Source: Gemmata massiliana (GTDB taxonomy: Bacteria; Planctomycetota; Planctomycetia; Gemmatales; Gemmataceae). Taken from it: DNA of 64,000 nucleotides. The notes beneath the pieces were generated by a model. The model worked only from the letters and a program-made list of their open reading frames with translations, did no database searches and was not told where the DNA came from. Position numbers and translations under genes: made by a program. The stretch spans positions 7,647,738 to 7,711,737 of the forward strand of contig NZ_LR593886.1 of NCBI RefSeq assembly GCF_901538265.1. Direction: 5' to 3'. Below, in pieces: positions 31,603 through 40,001 of the stretch (positions within the stretch are counted from its first letter, which is position 1; each line of letters starts with the position of its first letter).

Positions 31603-33162
31603 ATGCAGCTTGAAGGTAAATCACTCATTGGCTTTGCGACCTCGGGCGGTGGAACCGCATTTCGCGCCGCGGACCCGAGCAGCGGCGAGTCTCTGGAGCC
31701 AGCGTTTCACAATACCACGTCAGACGATGTGGCTCGCGCGGCACAGCTCGCGCAAGCCGCGTTCGCCAGTTACGGACAAGCGAGCGGGAAGCAAAAGGGC
31801 GCGTTCCTGCGCCGTATCGCTGAGGGACTTCTGGCTGCTCAGGACGCCATCGTGGAGCGCGCGGGGCGCGAAACCGCCCTTCCGCAAGCCCGTCTCACGG
31901 GCGAAATGGCCCGCACCGTCGGACAACTGAGACTGTTCGCCACGCTCGTTGAAGAAGGCTCGTGGGTCGACGCGCGCATCGATCACGGTGACCCGGCCCG
32001 CGCCCCCATCCCGAAGCCGGACGTGCGCTCGATGCAGCGCCCGCTCGGTCCGGTGGTGGTGTTCGGCGCGAGCAACTTCCCGCTAGCGTTCTCTGTTGCG
32101 GGCGGCGACACCGCTGCGGCCCTGGCTTCGGGGTGCCCGGTCATCGTCAAAGCTCACCCCGCGCACCCCGGAACCAGCGAACTGGTCGGCCGCGTGATTC
32201 AGCACGCGGTGCGCGAAAGCAACTTGCACGAAGGCGTGTTCTCCTTGCTCTTTGACGCCGGGCACGAGGTCGGCCTCGCACTCGTGCGCCACCCGGTCGT
32301 GAAAGCGGTCGGGTTCACAGGATCGCGAACCGGTGGTCGCGCACTGATGGAAGCCGCTGCCGCGCGTGCTGTACCCATTCCGGTCTTCGCCGAAATGAGC
32401 AGCGTCAATCCGGTGGTGATCCTCCCCGGCGCGCTGACGAAGGACGTCAAGGCGTTGGCGGCCGGCTTGCACGGCGCGGTGACGCTCGGCGTGGGGCAGT
32501 TCTGTACGAACCCGGGACTGGTGTTCGTTCCGCAAGGCGCGGATGGCGACCGCTTCGTTAACGAACTAGCCACCCTCATCGGGGGCACCGCACCCGGTAC
32601 GATGCTCACCGCGGGGATTCGGACGTCCTTCGCCGCGGGTGTGGAGCAGCTTTCCACCCGTGCAGAACAGCGCACCCGCGTCGCAATGGCTCCGAACCGC
32701 GCGGGCGCGGCCCTGCTCGTCACTGATACGGTCGCGCTGCGTGCGAAGCCCGAACTCGCACACGAAGTCTTCGGCCCGTCCACAGTTGTCGTTCGGTACC
32801 GCGGCGGCGCCGAACTGCGAGAGACGCTGGGCGGTCTTGAGGGGCAGTTGACCGCGACGGTCCACGCGACTCCGGACGAACTCGCGGCGAACGGGGATCT
32901 CGTAGTGCTCCTTGGGGAAAAGGCCGGGCGCCTGCTGTTCGGCGGGTTCCCGACCGGCGTCGAGGTGTGCCACGCGATGGTCCACGGGGGACCGTACCCG
33001 GCCACGAGCGACGGGCGCTCCACGTCGGTCGGCACGCGGGCGATCTCCCGGTTCGCGCGCCCGCTCTGCTGGCAGAACTTCCCCGACGCTGCGCTGCCCG
33101 ATGAACTCAAGGAAGCCAATCCGCTCGGCATCTCGCGCTTGGTGGACGGGAAACTCGGCTAA
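31603..33162 (+). CDS. Aldehyde dehydrogenase (NADP+), 2,5-dioxovalerate/ketoglutarate-semialdehyde type
   Basis: A 519-residue protein of the alpha-ketoglutaric-semialdehyde-dehydrogenase branch. RPLGPVVVFGASNFPLAFSVAGGDTAAALASGCPVIVKAHPAHPGTSEL includes the branch-typical K-A-H-P. FTGSRTGGRAL is the cofactor loop, PVFAEMSSVNPVVILP holds the catalytic Glu, and GQFCTNPGLVFVP the catalytic Cys. It oxidises 2,5-dioxopentanoate to 2-oxoglutarate in hydroxyproline or pentose/uronate breakdown. Together with the DapA-family gene at 27621 it could complete the last two steps of trans-4-hydroxyproline catabolism. Confidence 0.9.
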   Translation: MQLEGKSLIGFATSGGGTAFRAADPSSGESLEPAFHNTTSDDVARAAQLAQAAFASYGQASGKQKGAFLRRIAEGLLAAQDAIVERAGRETALPQARLTGEMARTVGQLRLFATLVEEGSWVDARIDHGDPARAPIPKPDVRSMQRPLGPVVVFGASNFPLAFSVAGGDTAAALASGCPVIVKAHPAHPGTSELVGRVIQHAVRESNLHEGVFSLLFDAGHEVGLALVRHPVVKAVGFTGSRTGGRALMEAAAARAVPIPVFAEMSSVNPVVILPGALTKDVKALAAGLHGAVTLGVGQFCTNPGLVFVPQGADGDRFVNELATLIGGTAPGTMLTAGIRTSFAAGVEQLSTRAEQRTRVAMAPNRAGAALLVTDTVALRAKPELAHEVFGPSTVVVRYRGGAELRETLGGLEGQLTATVHATPDELAANGDLVVLLGEKAGRLLFGGFPTGVEVCHAMVHGGPYPATSDGRSTSVGTRAISRFARPLCWQNFPDAALPDELKEANPLGISRLVDGKLG

Positions 33163-33188
33163 GTGACACGGCCCCGCTCCTCGTGATT

Positions 33189-33206
33189 CCCGCCCACGAG
33201 GGCGGG
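33189..33206. terminator. Short GC-rich hairpin after the dehydrogenase gene
   Basis: CCCGCCC, loop ACGA, GGGCGGG lies 26 bp after the stop with no T tract. It is similar to 21395-21412 and 61827-61863, so it may be a repeat rather than a terminator. Confidence 0.35.
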
Positions 33207-33216
33207 GCGTCCCCCG

Positions 33217-33460
33217 TCAGTAACAATTGCTAACCTTTCGGGAACCGCGACCGCCATTCGGAGTAAATTCTCACCTCAAGCCGTTACCAGTTCGATATTT
33301 CCGACTAACTGCCGCATCTGGATGCCAGTTACACTTCGCTAACAAATGCTAAAATTGCCGTGATTTCGACCCATATCCGGTTAACCCGTAGCCCGGTTTA
33401 TCACCGAACTACGCACCAAGTATCGGCGCCGAATCTGTCCAATTGTATACGTTCACGAGA
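33217..33460 (-). repeat. Dispersed paired-box intergenic element, copy 3
   Basis: On the minus strand, GGATATGGGTCGAAATCAC is followed by box B (TTTTAGCATTTGTTAGCG) and, 119 nt further (core to core), box A (CCCGAAAGGTTAGCAATTGT). Both match copy 2 closely. A promoter-like TATACA near 33443 is weak. No minus-strand gene follows, because the element points into the 3' end of the dehydrogenase gene. Confidence 0.65.
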
Positions 33461-33575
33461 CCCGGCTCCAAACGTTTTTGGAGCGCCGTGAAAGATTTAC
33501 TGAGGACTGGTTTGGCTGGTGCGCGCGTTGAGTTGAGACGAAGGGCGGCGGAACAAACAAACGCCAGCCAGTCAA

Positions 33576-33998
33576 TTACTTACACGAACCCAGCCCTCGG
33601 TCCGGGGACGACAACAGGCTGCGCACACGGGCCAAAAGTGTCGTAAGGGCTACCGGGTCTGCGGGCTTGGTGAGGTGCAAATCGATGCCAGCGTCTGCCG
33701 ACCGACGCCGATCGTCATCGGCCCCAAGCCCCGTTACGGCAACGACTACCGGCTGTTTGCCGTTCAGTTGCGAGCGGAGCCGACGGGCGACTTCCCAACC
33801 GTCCATCCCGGGAAGGCCAATATCCAAAAGCACAACGTCCGGCGGGTCCGCCAGAGCCGCGAGAAGTGCATCCGAGCCGCACGACGCGACCCGAACTGCG
33901 TGGCCGCTGATGGTCAACAAATCGGCGACGGATTCGGCCACGTCCAGCAAATCTTCGACCACGAGCACGGACAGCGGGGGGCGCGGTGACTCATTCAT
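33576..33998 (-). CDS. Single-domain response regulator (CheY-like)
   Basis: A 140-residue receiver domain. The acidic pair appears in [10 protein letters not shown], the phosphoacceptor is Asp59 in [16 protein letters not shown], the switch Thr is in [12 protein letters not shown], and the Lys is in LHLTKPADP. There is no output domain. The short tail [13 protein letters not shown] is unremarkable. It lies 351 bp downstream of the split hybrid kinase on the same strand and may be the final receiver of that cluster. Confidence 0.92.
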   Translation of the reverse strand: MNESPRPPLSVLVVEDLLDVAESVADLLTISGHAVRVASCGSDALLAALADPPDVVLLDIGLPGMDGWEVARRLRSQLNGKQPVVVAVTGLGADDDRRRSADAGIDLHLTKPADPVALTTLLARVRSLLSSPDRGLGSCK

Positions 33999-34349
33999 CG
34001 TTCTTCGTCCTGAGCGGCCCCGTGAAGAGGTCGGGAGAGGCGTTCACTGCAGTAATACCCTCTCAGGTTATCGAACCTTAATGGTCGCGTCCCGTTCCCA
34101 ACCGATTGCGTCATTGGCGACAAGAGAACCGAAAACAACACGAATCCCAGAAACTATCTGGTGTTCTCTGAGGCTCGTGGGCGCCGTTACACTCACGAGA
34201 TTTGGTTTGCCAATGAGGAAGCCAATTTTACAGTCAAAAACAAGACTATTAAGCTATATATATATAGCTTAATCTATAATTAATCTGACAACGCAATTGT
34301 TGAAGTAAAAGGAATTGCGGCAATTGCACCGGTCGATTGATCGGCCCGC
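33999..34349. other. 351-bp intergenic region with AT-rich palindrome
   Basis: This is among the least GC-rich DNA in the window (34200-34330). It includes a perfect 26-bp palindrome at 34248-34273. No gene is visible. Confidence 0.55.
34248..34273. repeat. Perfect 26-bp AT-rich palindrome
   Basis: ATTAAGCTATATA followed directly by its reverse complement TATATAGCTTAAT, with no loop. It lies upstream of the CheY-like gene in a locally AT-rich island of an otherwise GC-rich genome. It could be a regulator operator, a cruciform or a recombination relic. Confidence 0.85.
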
Positions 34350-34709
34350 TCAGTTCCTTTGCTCACTGAGCGGAATCGAACCCAGTAACCGCCTCACTTC
34401 GTTCAGATCCACGGGTTTGACGAGGTGGTGGTTGAATCCTGCCTCTTGTGATTTTCGACGATCTTCTTCCTGACCGTACCCGGTCATCGCGATGAGTGTC
34501 GTAGTTCCTAGGTTCGGGATCTGTCGCACCCGACGAGCTACTTCGTACCCGTCCATGCGCGGGAGCCCGATATCGAGAAGAATGATCTCCGGTAAATGCG
34601 ATTGGACCTCGCGCAGCGCGTTCGGCCCGTCGTGAGCCGTCCAGACTTTGTGACCCGCGAGGGCGAGCACTTCGGCCAAGCTCTCGGCTGAGTCGACGTT
34701 ATCGTCCAC
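34350..34709 (-). CDS. Receiver domain, probably the frameshifted C-terminus of the adjacent hybrid kinase
   Basis: A 119-residue receiver with phosphoacceptor Asp46 (IILLDIGLPRMDGYE), Thr in LIAMTGYGQEED and Lys in HHLVKPVDL. Read from GTG 34709 it begins MDDNVDS and would lack the first beta strand. The missing strand (RRLLIV) and a linker (LPASPTGAKEANERSAPRPT) are encoded in frame directly upstream, inside the 3' end of the kinase ORF. The intact gene was therefore most likely one hybrid kinase, split by a one-base change near 34800. Confidence 0.85.
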   Translation of the reverse strand: MDDNVDSAESLAEVLALAGHKVWTAHDGPNALREVQSHLPEIILLDIGLPRMDGYEVARRVRQIPNLGTTTLIAMTGYGQEEDRRKSQEAGFNHHLVKPVDLNEVRRLLGSIPLSEQRN

Positions 34710-34711
34710 GA

Positions 34712-36400
34712 TTAGTAACCGGCGTGCTGGTTCGACCGTCGGGCGCGGGGCGCTCCGCTCGTTGGCTTCCTTCGCACCGGTCGGCGACGCGGGCAGGCAA
34801 CGAACTCGCTGCCGAGTCCCGGTCCGTCGCTAAATGCGCGGACGGTGCCGCCGTGGAGTTCGACCAAGCTGCGGACCAACGTCAGTCCGATCCCGAGCCC
34901 GCCCTGCGCGCGGTCGAGCGTGCGGCTCTCTTGTGTGAACAGGTCAAACGCCCGGAGTAGCATCTCGGGAGCCAGCCCGATCCCGGTATCACGAACGCGG
35001 ACGACCGCCTCGTCGCCGTTGCGGGCCGCGGAAAGCCAGATGCGGCCGCCGTCTTCCGTGTACTTTGCAGCGTTATTGAGCAGGTTCCCCAGGATCTGAG
35101 TGAGTCGCGTCGGGTCCGCGTCGAGGTGGATTGGTTCCGCGGGGACGGATACCTCGATCGCGTGGTGCCGGGCATCGATCAGTGGGCGCGCGGTTTCTAC
35201 GGCGCGAGTTACTGCGTCCGCGAGAACCAGCAGCTCCTTCCTCAATTCAACCTTCCCGCGAGTGAAACGCGAGACGTCGAGCAGGTCGTCCACCATGTGA
35301 ACCATTTGCCCCACCTGACGGCCCAACATTTCGGCCAGCCGCGTCACAACGGGGTCGTGGGTGTACGTCGCTTGAAGAATCTGAACAGCGTTCCGCACCG
35401 GAGCGAGTGGATTACGAAGTTCGTGGGCCAACATTGCCAGGAACTCGTCCTTGCGGCGGTCGGCCTCGGCCAACTCCCCGACCCGCAGTCGTAGTTCCGC
35501 GTCCAATTGTTTGCGCTCGGCCGCCGTTCCAATGATGTCGGCCAGTGCCTGAACGTACTGGCGCTCGTCCGGAGTGAACCGGCGCGGGGTGCGCGAGTAA
35601 ACGCCCAAGAGCCCGAACGATTGGTTCCCGCGCCCGGGGATTCGGACGACGAACCCGCTCACGATTCCTTGGCTTCGGAGGTACGCATCGGCGGCGAACC
35701 GGGAAGCGCCTTCGGGTTCTCCCAGTACTGCCGATTCGGAATCGAGGACCGCGCGGACGTGCGCCGTCTCCGCGGTTTGAAAAATGGGACCGGGCGCCTC
35801 CGACCACCCGGTGCCCGCGAGTCTGGCCCAAGCTGTAGTGTTCGGCTGGTGCTCGAGAACTTCCGCGCAATCTGCTCCAACGGTGTCTGCGAGTTGGTGA
35901 ACCGATTCACTACACAGAGCCGCGATGTCGTGGCCCGCAAGGGCCGCCCGTGCCGAGAGTGCGAGAGCCGCTTGTTGGCGCCCGCGCGAGCGGAGTTCGG
36001 CGTCCCGAACGACTCGCTCCGTCACATCTTCGACAAGCGTGAGCGTCCCAAGAACATTGGCCCCGGCCGCGAGCGGCAGGATGCGCGCCGATTGCTGCAT
36101 GCGCCCCTGGTTGGCGCCAGCGATGGGTGTCGGAATCGGAAGAATGTACGAGTGGAAGCGCTGAGACAAGATGGCGGTTTGACCCGCGAGAACCTGTCGA
36201 AAATACCGATCCAGCCCGCGCGCCGGTAGGTCGGGAAAGAGGTCGAACAGCTTCCGGCCGAGAACGTCTTCGGCCGCCAACCCGGTCTGGCGTTCGAGCC
36301 ACCGGTTCCAACCGGTGACCGTGAGTTCGGTGTCGGTAGCGAGCAACCCCCAATCGCCGACGGCATCGAGTTGATTCAGCAGTCCCGCCGAAAGCCCCAT
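34712..36400 (-). CDS. PAS-GAF sensor histidine kinase (hybrid kinase split by frameshift)
   Basis: A 562-residue kinase. The start at 36400 (MGLSAGLLNQLDAVGDW) has AGGGGA just upstream. Order: PAS (about 15-130), GAF (about 150-300), HisKA with phosphoacceptor His in LAHELRNPLAPVRNA, and HATPase_c with NLLNNAAKYTE (N box), RDTGIGLAPEML (G1) and GGLGIGLTLVRSLV (G2). After GLGSEFV the sequence turns into Arg-rich non-homologous residues (ACPRRRPVRRKPTSGAP) and stops, while the -1 frame continues with a normal linker and receiver. No transmembrane helix is seen, so it is cytoplasmic. Confidence 0.92.
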   Translation of the reverse strand: MGLSAGLLNQLDAVGDWGLLATDTELTVTGWNRWLERQTGLAAEDVLGRKLFDLFPDLPARGLDRYFRQVLAGQTAILSQRFHSYILPIPTPIAGANQGRMQQSARILPLAAGANVLGTLTLVEDVTERVVRDAELRSRGRQQAALALSARAALAGHDIAALCSESVHQLADTVGADCAEVLEHQPNTTAWARLAGTGWSEAPGPIFQTAETAHVRAVLDSESAVLGEPEGASRFAADAYLRSQGIVSGFVVRIPGRGNQSFGLLGVYSRTPRRFTPDERQYVQALADIIGTAAERKQLDAELRLRVGELAEADRRKDEFLAMLAHELRNPLAPVRNAVQILQATYTHDPVVTRLAEMLGRQVGQMVHMVDDLLDVSRFTRGKVELRKELLVLADAVTRAVETARPLIDARHHAIEVSVPAEPIHLDADPTRLTQILGNLLNNAAKYTEDGGRIWLSAARNGDEAVVRVRDTGIGLAPEMLLRAFDLFTQESRTLDRAQGGLGIGLTLVRSLVELHGGTVRAFSDGPGLGSEFVACPRRRPVRRKPTSGAPRARRSNQHAGY

Positions 36401-36447
36401 CTGTTCCCCTGATCGGGTCGGCAAATGCCAGCCGCCCCCGTTAAGAG

Positions 36448-36924
36448 CTACGGGCGCGTGATCCGCTCCGCCCATTCTTCAATCGCCTGGACGAACAGGT
36501 CCAGCGAACTCACTCCCAGTACCAGAACCATGCACCCGGTCACCTCGCTCGCGCGCACGCGGAACCGCGCACCGACGAGCAGCGCGTGCCGGATCTCGTC
36601 GTCCCCGATGACCAGGGAATCGAGCATCGAACCGAGCGAATCCAGGTGGAGCCGAGGGACCGCGAAAGTAAAACGCACTTGCAGCAAATCGCCGAACACA
36701 CCGAGGCAGGCGTTGAGCAAGATGTTCCCGACCTCGGCGAGCACCTCGCGGGCCGACGCTCCCATTTGCGCGGTCGGGGCGCCGGCATCGGCCAACAGGC
36801 TCACGAGTCGAGTGGCCCCTTCAATATCCAGCAAGAGAAACGCATCGCCCGAGACCGGGCCGCCGAAAATCTGGTGAACGGTCGCCACTTCTCCGCGCAC
36901 GAACCGGCTGAGTGCCGGGAGCAA
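36448..36924 (-). CDS. CheC-like protein, N-terminally truncated
   Basis: A frame of 158 residues from TTG 36924 matching the second half of CheC-type phosphatases: VSGDAFLLLDIEGATRLVSLL, then SAREVLAEVGNILLNACLGVFG (E-x-x-N-I-x-x-N active-site helix), RFTFAVPRL and VLVLGVSSLDLFVQAIEEW. The usual N-terminal about 60 residues, including the first E-x-x-N helix, are absent. Its 5' end overlaps the 3' end of the truncated cheA by 104 bp in another frame, indicating a deletion joining the two genes. It is probably non-functional or altered. Confidence 0.7.
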   Translation of the reverse strand: MLPALSRFVRGEVATVHQIFGGPVSGDAFLLLDIEGATRLVSLLADAGAPTAQMGASAREVLAEVGNILLNACLGVFGDLLQVRFTFAVPRLHLDSLGSMLDSLVIGDDEIRHALLVGARFRVRASEVTGCMVLVLGVSSLDLFVQAIEEWAERITRP

Positions 36925-38035
36925 CCCGCTGATGGGTTTCGCGTGTGAGATCGCGCACGACGAACCGCATCCGCGTGAATACGTCCCGTATGGGAACGAG
37001 GCGGACGCGCATCACCCCGTCGCGGAGCGTGCGCAACTGGCGCTCGACGGTCAGACTCGTCTCTTGCAACTCGCGCCGTTCGGCGGCCGGGAGCAGAGTG
37101 GATACTCGCCCCAAAACTCCATCGAGTCGCGCCCGTGTAATGACCAGTTCGCTGAGCGTTCGCATCAGTTCATCGAGTTTCCCCAGATCCACGCGGACGA
37201 TGTTACTGGGCGCGAGGGGGGCGGAGCGAGACGGCTCGACAACCGGTTCTGGGGTAGGTGACTCGTAAGACTCGACCCTCAACCCGTCGCCGGCAAAGTG
37301 GGACGGGAAATCCGCGTTCGAGCTGGTGACGAGGAACGCGAACGAGATTCCGCCACCGGGGACGGTGATCGGTTCGGCCCGGACGATCTCACCCGCGACG
37401 CGCAAGCGCTCGCGAACCGTGCTCACGTTCACCCCGCGCTCGGATAGAACCGGCGTCGGGGTGAACGTCACCCGCCACACCCGGTTACCCGCGCGCAGAA
37501 CTTCGGGTATGTGATCCGGTTTATCCGGTGGGTGCGCAGAACTGATTGGGGTTTGACGTCGAGTTGCGCTCGCGTTCGCGGTTGGTACGGCGTTCCCATT
37601 TGTTAGGGCCGTCAACTGCGCGATCAGCGCATTAAACTCGGGCGGCGGTGTCCCATCGCGCCGGGCGCTGATCGTGCCTTCGAGTGTTCGGGCACCCGCG
37701 ACAAGGGCGTCCACGCCCGCGGGAGTCAGCGACACGAGATTCTTACGAAGTGCGCCGAGGTACTCTTCCAAATGGTGCGCGAGTAACTCGGCTTCTCGTA
37801 CCGCGGCGATCCCGGACAACCCTTTGATTGTGTGGAAGTGCCGGAACAGACCGTCGAGGTGCTCGCGCCGGGCTTCCGCTGGGTTCGATTCGAGTTGAAG
37901 CAACAAACGCCTGGCCCCGGTCAGGTGCTCGTCGCACTCGACCAGATAGTCGGGGAACAGGTCGCTCGTATCAATCGGCTCGTTCGTCGGCACAGAGTTC
38001 AGCTTTGGCGTCGCGTTGATTTCGGAATCCGTCAC
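36821..38035 (-). CDS. CheA-like kinase, truncated before the ATPase domain
   Basis: A 404-residue remnant from GTG 38035 (TTG 38044 also possible). The Hpt domain is intact with phospho-His in FRHFHTIKGLSG (about 25-125). A Pro-rich linker, a middle domain and the dimerisation segment follow (IVRVDLGKLDELMRTLSELVITRARL, LQETSLTVERQLRTLRDGVMRVRLVPIRDVFTRMRFVVRDLTRET). At about 36934 homology ends: the HATPase and CheW-like domains of CheA are missing and 37 unrelated residues follow. It cannot autophosphorylate. The cluster below it (CheC fragment, kinase, receivers) is co-directional. Confidence 0.8.
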   Translation of the reverse strand: MTDSEINATPKLNSVPTNEPIDTSDLFPDYLVECDEHLTGARRLLLQLESNPAEARREHLDGLFRHFHTIKGLSGIAAVREAELLAHHLEEYLGALRKNLVSLTPAGVDALVAGARTLEGTISARRDGTPPPEFNALIAQLTALTNGNAVPTANASATRRQTPISSAHPPDKPDHIPEVLRAGNRVWRVTFTPTPVLSERGVNVSTVRERLRVAGEIVRAEPITVPGGGISFAFLVTSSNADFPSHFAGDGLRVESYESPTPEPVVEPSRSAPLAPSNIVRVDLGKLDELMRTLSELVITRARLDGVLGRVSTLLPAAERRELQETSLTVERQLRTLRDGVMRVRLVPIRDVFTRMRFVVRDLTRETHQRVAPGTQPVRARRSGDRSPDFRRPGLGRCVSLAGY

Positions 38036-38223
38036 CAGAAGCAACTAAGGAATAATTACCCCAAAATTACCAATTTACCCAGATATCAAATTCGCATCCC
38101 GCGGCTCCGTAACGATGCTTAACCCACATCAGCACTGCAATCGATTCAATCCGCACATTTGAAAGACCGTCTGACAGGAGGTTACTCGGCGGACCCTGAA
38201 TAGGGCCGGATATGCCCTCATGA

Positions 38224-38490
38224 ATTCCGCGGATACCCCGCTTGGTATTCGTGCTACGGCTCAACACGAACGCGGTCGCCAAATCTATCGACCGAGCGAG
38301 TGGCGAGTCGGGCCTCGCACAAACATTCCCGCTGGCAACGGTGACGAAGTGGCTCGGGAACACGCCTTCGGTGGCGCTACGACACTACGTCGACCCGACC
38401 GAATCCGCGCTCGAGCGAGCCGTTACCTGGATACCAAGAAGCGGCGCAGCCGGCGCAAACGACGGCACGGCAGGTTCCGGCAGCGAATAG
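38224..38490 (+). pseudogene. Tyrosine recombinase (integrase) C-terminal remnant
   Basis: The frame after an in-frame TGA at 38221 encodes SIDRASGESGLAQTFPLAT, VTKWLGNTPSVALRHYVDPT and ESALERAV, matching the end of phage-type integrases (R-x-S-x-x-x-L, W-x-G-N-T/S, the nucleophile Tyr in R-H-Y, T-E-x-x-x-x-x-A). The N-terminal and most of the catalytic domain are gone. It lies 94 bp from the 3' end of ssrA, a classic integration site, so it is probably the decayed end of an integrated element. Confidence 0.7.
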
Positions 38491-38522
38491 CAAGGAGCCG
38501 CAAGAGGGGACTGCAAACGCCG

Positions 38523-38549
38523 ACGGAGTAGCGACTTACGCCACTCCGT
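38523..38549 (-). terminator. Hairpin downstream of ssrA
   Basis: ACGGAGTAGCG pairs with CGCCACTCCGT (one G-T pair) over a 5-nt loop, 35 bp beyond the tmRNA 3' end. The following minus-strand bases CGGCGTTT give a weak U tract. Confidence 0.45.
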
Positions 38550-38583
38550 GCGACAATTCGCGAGACACTGCAAATCTGACCAG

Positions 38584-38989
<406 letters not shown>

Positions 38990-39103
38990 GGTTAAATACC
39001 TACTCCTTCGATAGGCACCGGTATTATACGATTCACCCTGGCGGAAAAAAGTTCGGTTCCCACCGCTCCCACTCACCGTTCCTCCCACGCGGAGTTCCCG
39101 AGC

Positions 39104-39997
39104 ATGTTCTGTGCCCCTCTGCTTTTCGCGCTCGTCGCGGCCGATCCCGCGCCGAAACCGTTCCCACTGTGGTCCGGCAAAGCGCCGCACGCGGTCGGAG
39201 ACTCGGCGACCGACAAACCGGAACTCACCGCGTACCGGCCCGCGAAGCCCAACGGCGCCGCGGTCGTCGTTTGTCCCGGGGGTGGGTACGGGTTCCTGGC
39301 CGACGACCACGAGGGCAAGCAGGTCGCGGAGTTCTTCACCAAGGCTGGGGTGACCGCGTTCGTGCTGAAGTACCGGATTGTGGGAAAGGACCGCCCCGGT
39401 CCGCTCGGCGAGGCCCCGCTCGCGGACGCGCAGCGCGCCATCCGCTTGGTGCGCGCGAAGGCGAAAGACTACGGCGTCGATCCCAAGCGCGTCGGCATCA
39501 TGGGCTTCTCGGCGGGTGGGCACCTGGCGAGCACCGCAGCCACGCATTTCGACAAGGGCGGATTGAAAAACGACGACGATGTCGAGAAGGAGAGCTGCCG
39601 TCCAGACTTCGCGATCCTCGCGTACCCGGTCATCTCGATGGAGGACGGCGTGACGCACGGCGGGAGCCGCAAGAACCTGCTCGGCGACAACCCGGGCGCG
39701 AAACTCATCGAGCTGTATTCGAACGAGAAGCAGGTGACGAAGGACACCCCGCCGACGTTCCTGTTCCACACGAGCGCGGACACGGCCGTGGTGCCCGAGA
39801 ACGCGGTGCGTTTCTACCTCGCGTGCAAGAAGGCCGGCGTGCCGATCGAGATGCACATTTACGAAAAGGGGTGGCACGGGGTCGGGTTGGGCCGCGACCC
39901 GAAGTGGACCGGCGGCGAGAAGTCGGTCGAGACGTGGCCCGATCGACTCCTCGATTGGATGAAGGCCCGCGACCTGCTGGGCAAGGCGGAAAAGTAA
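39104..39997 (+). CDS. Alpha/beta-hydrolase, acetyl-xylan-esterase-like
   Basis: A 297-residue secreted hydrolase with a short signal peptide (MFCAPLLFALVAADPAP). AVVVCPGGGYGFLADDHEG holds the oxyanion glycines, GIMGFSAGGHLAST the nucleophile Ser, FHTSADTAVVPENAV the Asp, and YEKGWHGVGL the His. FPLWSGKAPHAVGD near the N-terminus is typical of the BD-FAE/Axe-like group acting on acetylated carbohydrates. It is the convergent neighbour (4 bp) of the SGNH array and could in principle deacetylate what that array acetylates; this is inference. Confidence 0.88.
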   Translation: MFCAPLLFALVAADPAPKPFPLWSGKAPHAVGDSATDKPELTAYRPAKPNGAAVVVCPGGGYGFLADDHEGKQVAEFFTKAGVTAFVLKYRIVGKDRPGPLGEAPLADAQRAIRLVRAKAKDYGVDPKRVGIMGFSAGGHLASTAATHFDKGGLKNDDDVEKESCRPDFAILAYPVISMEDGVTHGGSRKNLLGDNPGAKLIELYSNEKQVTKDTPPTFLFHTSADTAVVPENAVRFYLACKKAGVPIEMHIYEKGWHGVGLGRDPKWTGGEKSVETWPDRLLDWMKARDLLGKAEK

Positions 39998-40001
39998 GTC
40001 G

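Larger units (their letters stand above)
33163..33575. other. 413-bp intergenic region with paired-box element copy 3
   Basis: Lower-GC DNA lies between the convergent dehydrogenase and response-regulator genes. It includes a hairpin at 33189-33206 and copy 3 of the paired-box element. I see no gene. Confidence 0.55.

Noticed and set aside
34712-34820. Programmed -1 frameshift in the hybrid kinase
   Set aside because: No X-XXY-YYZ slippery heptamer or obvious stimulatory hairpin was found at the frame switch, so a mutation or sequencing error is more likely.
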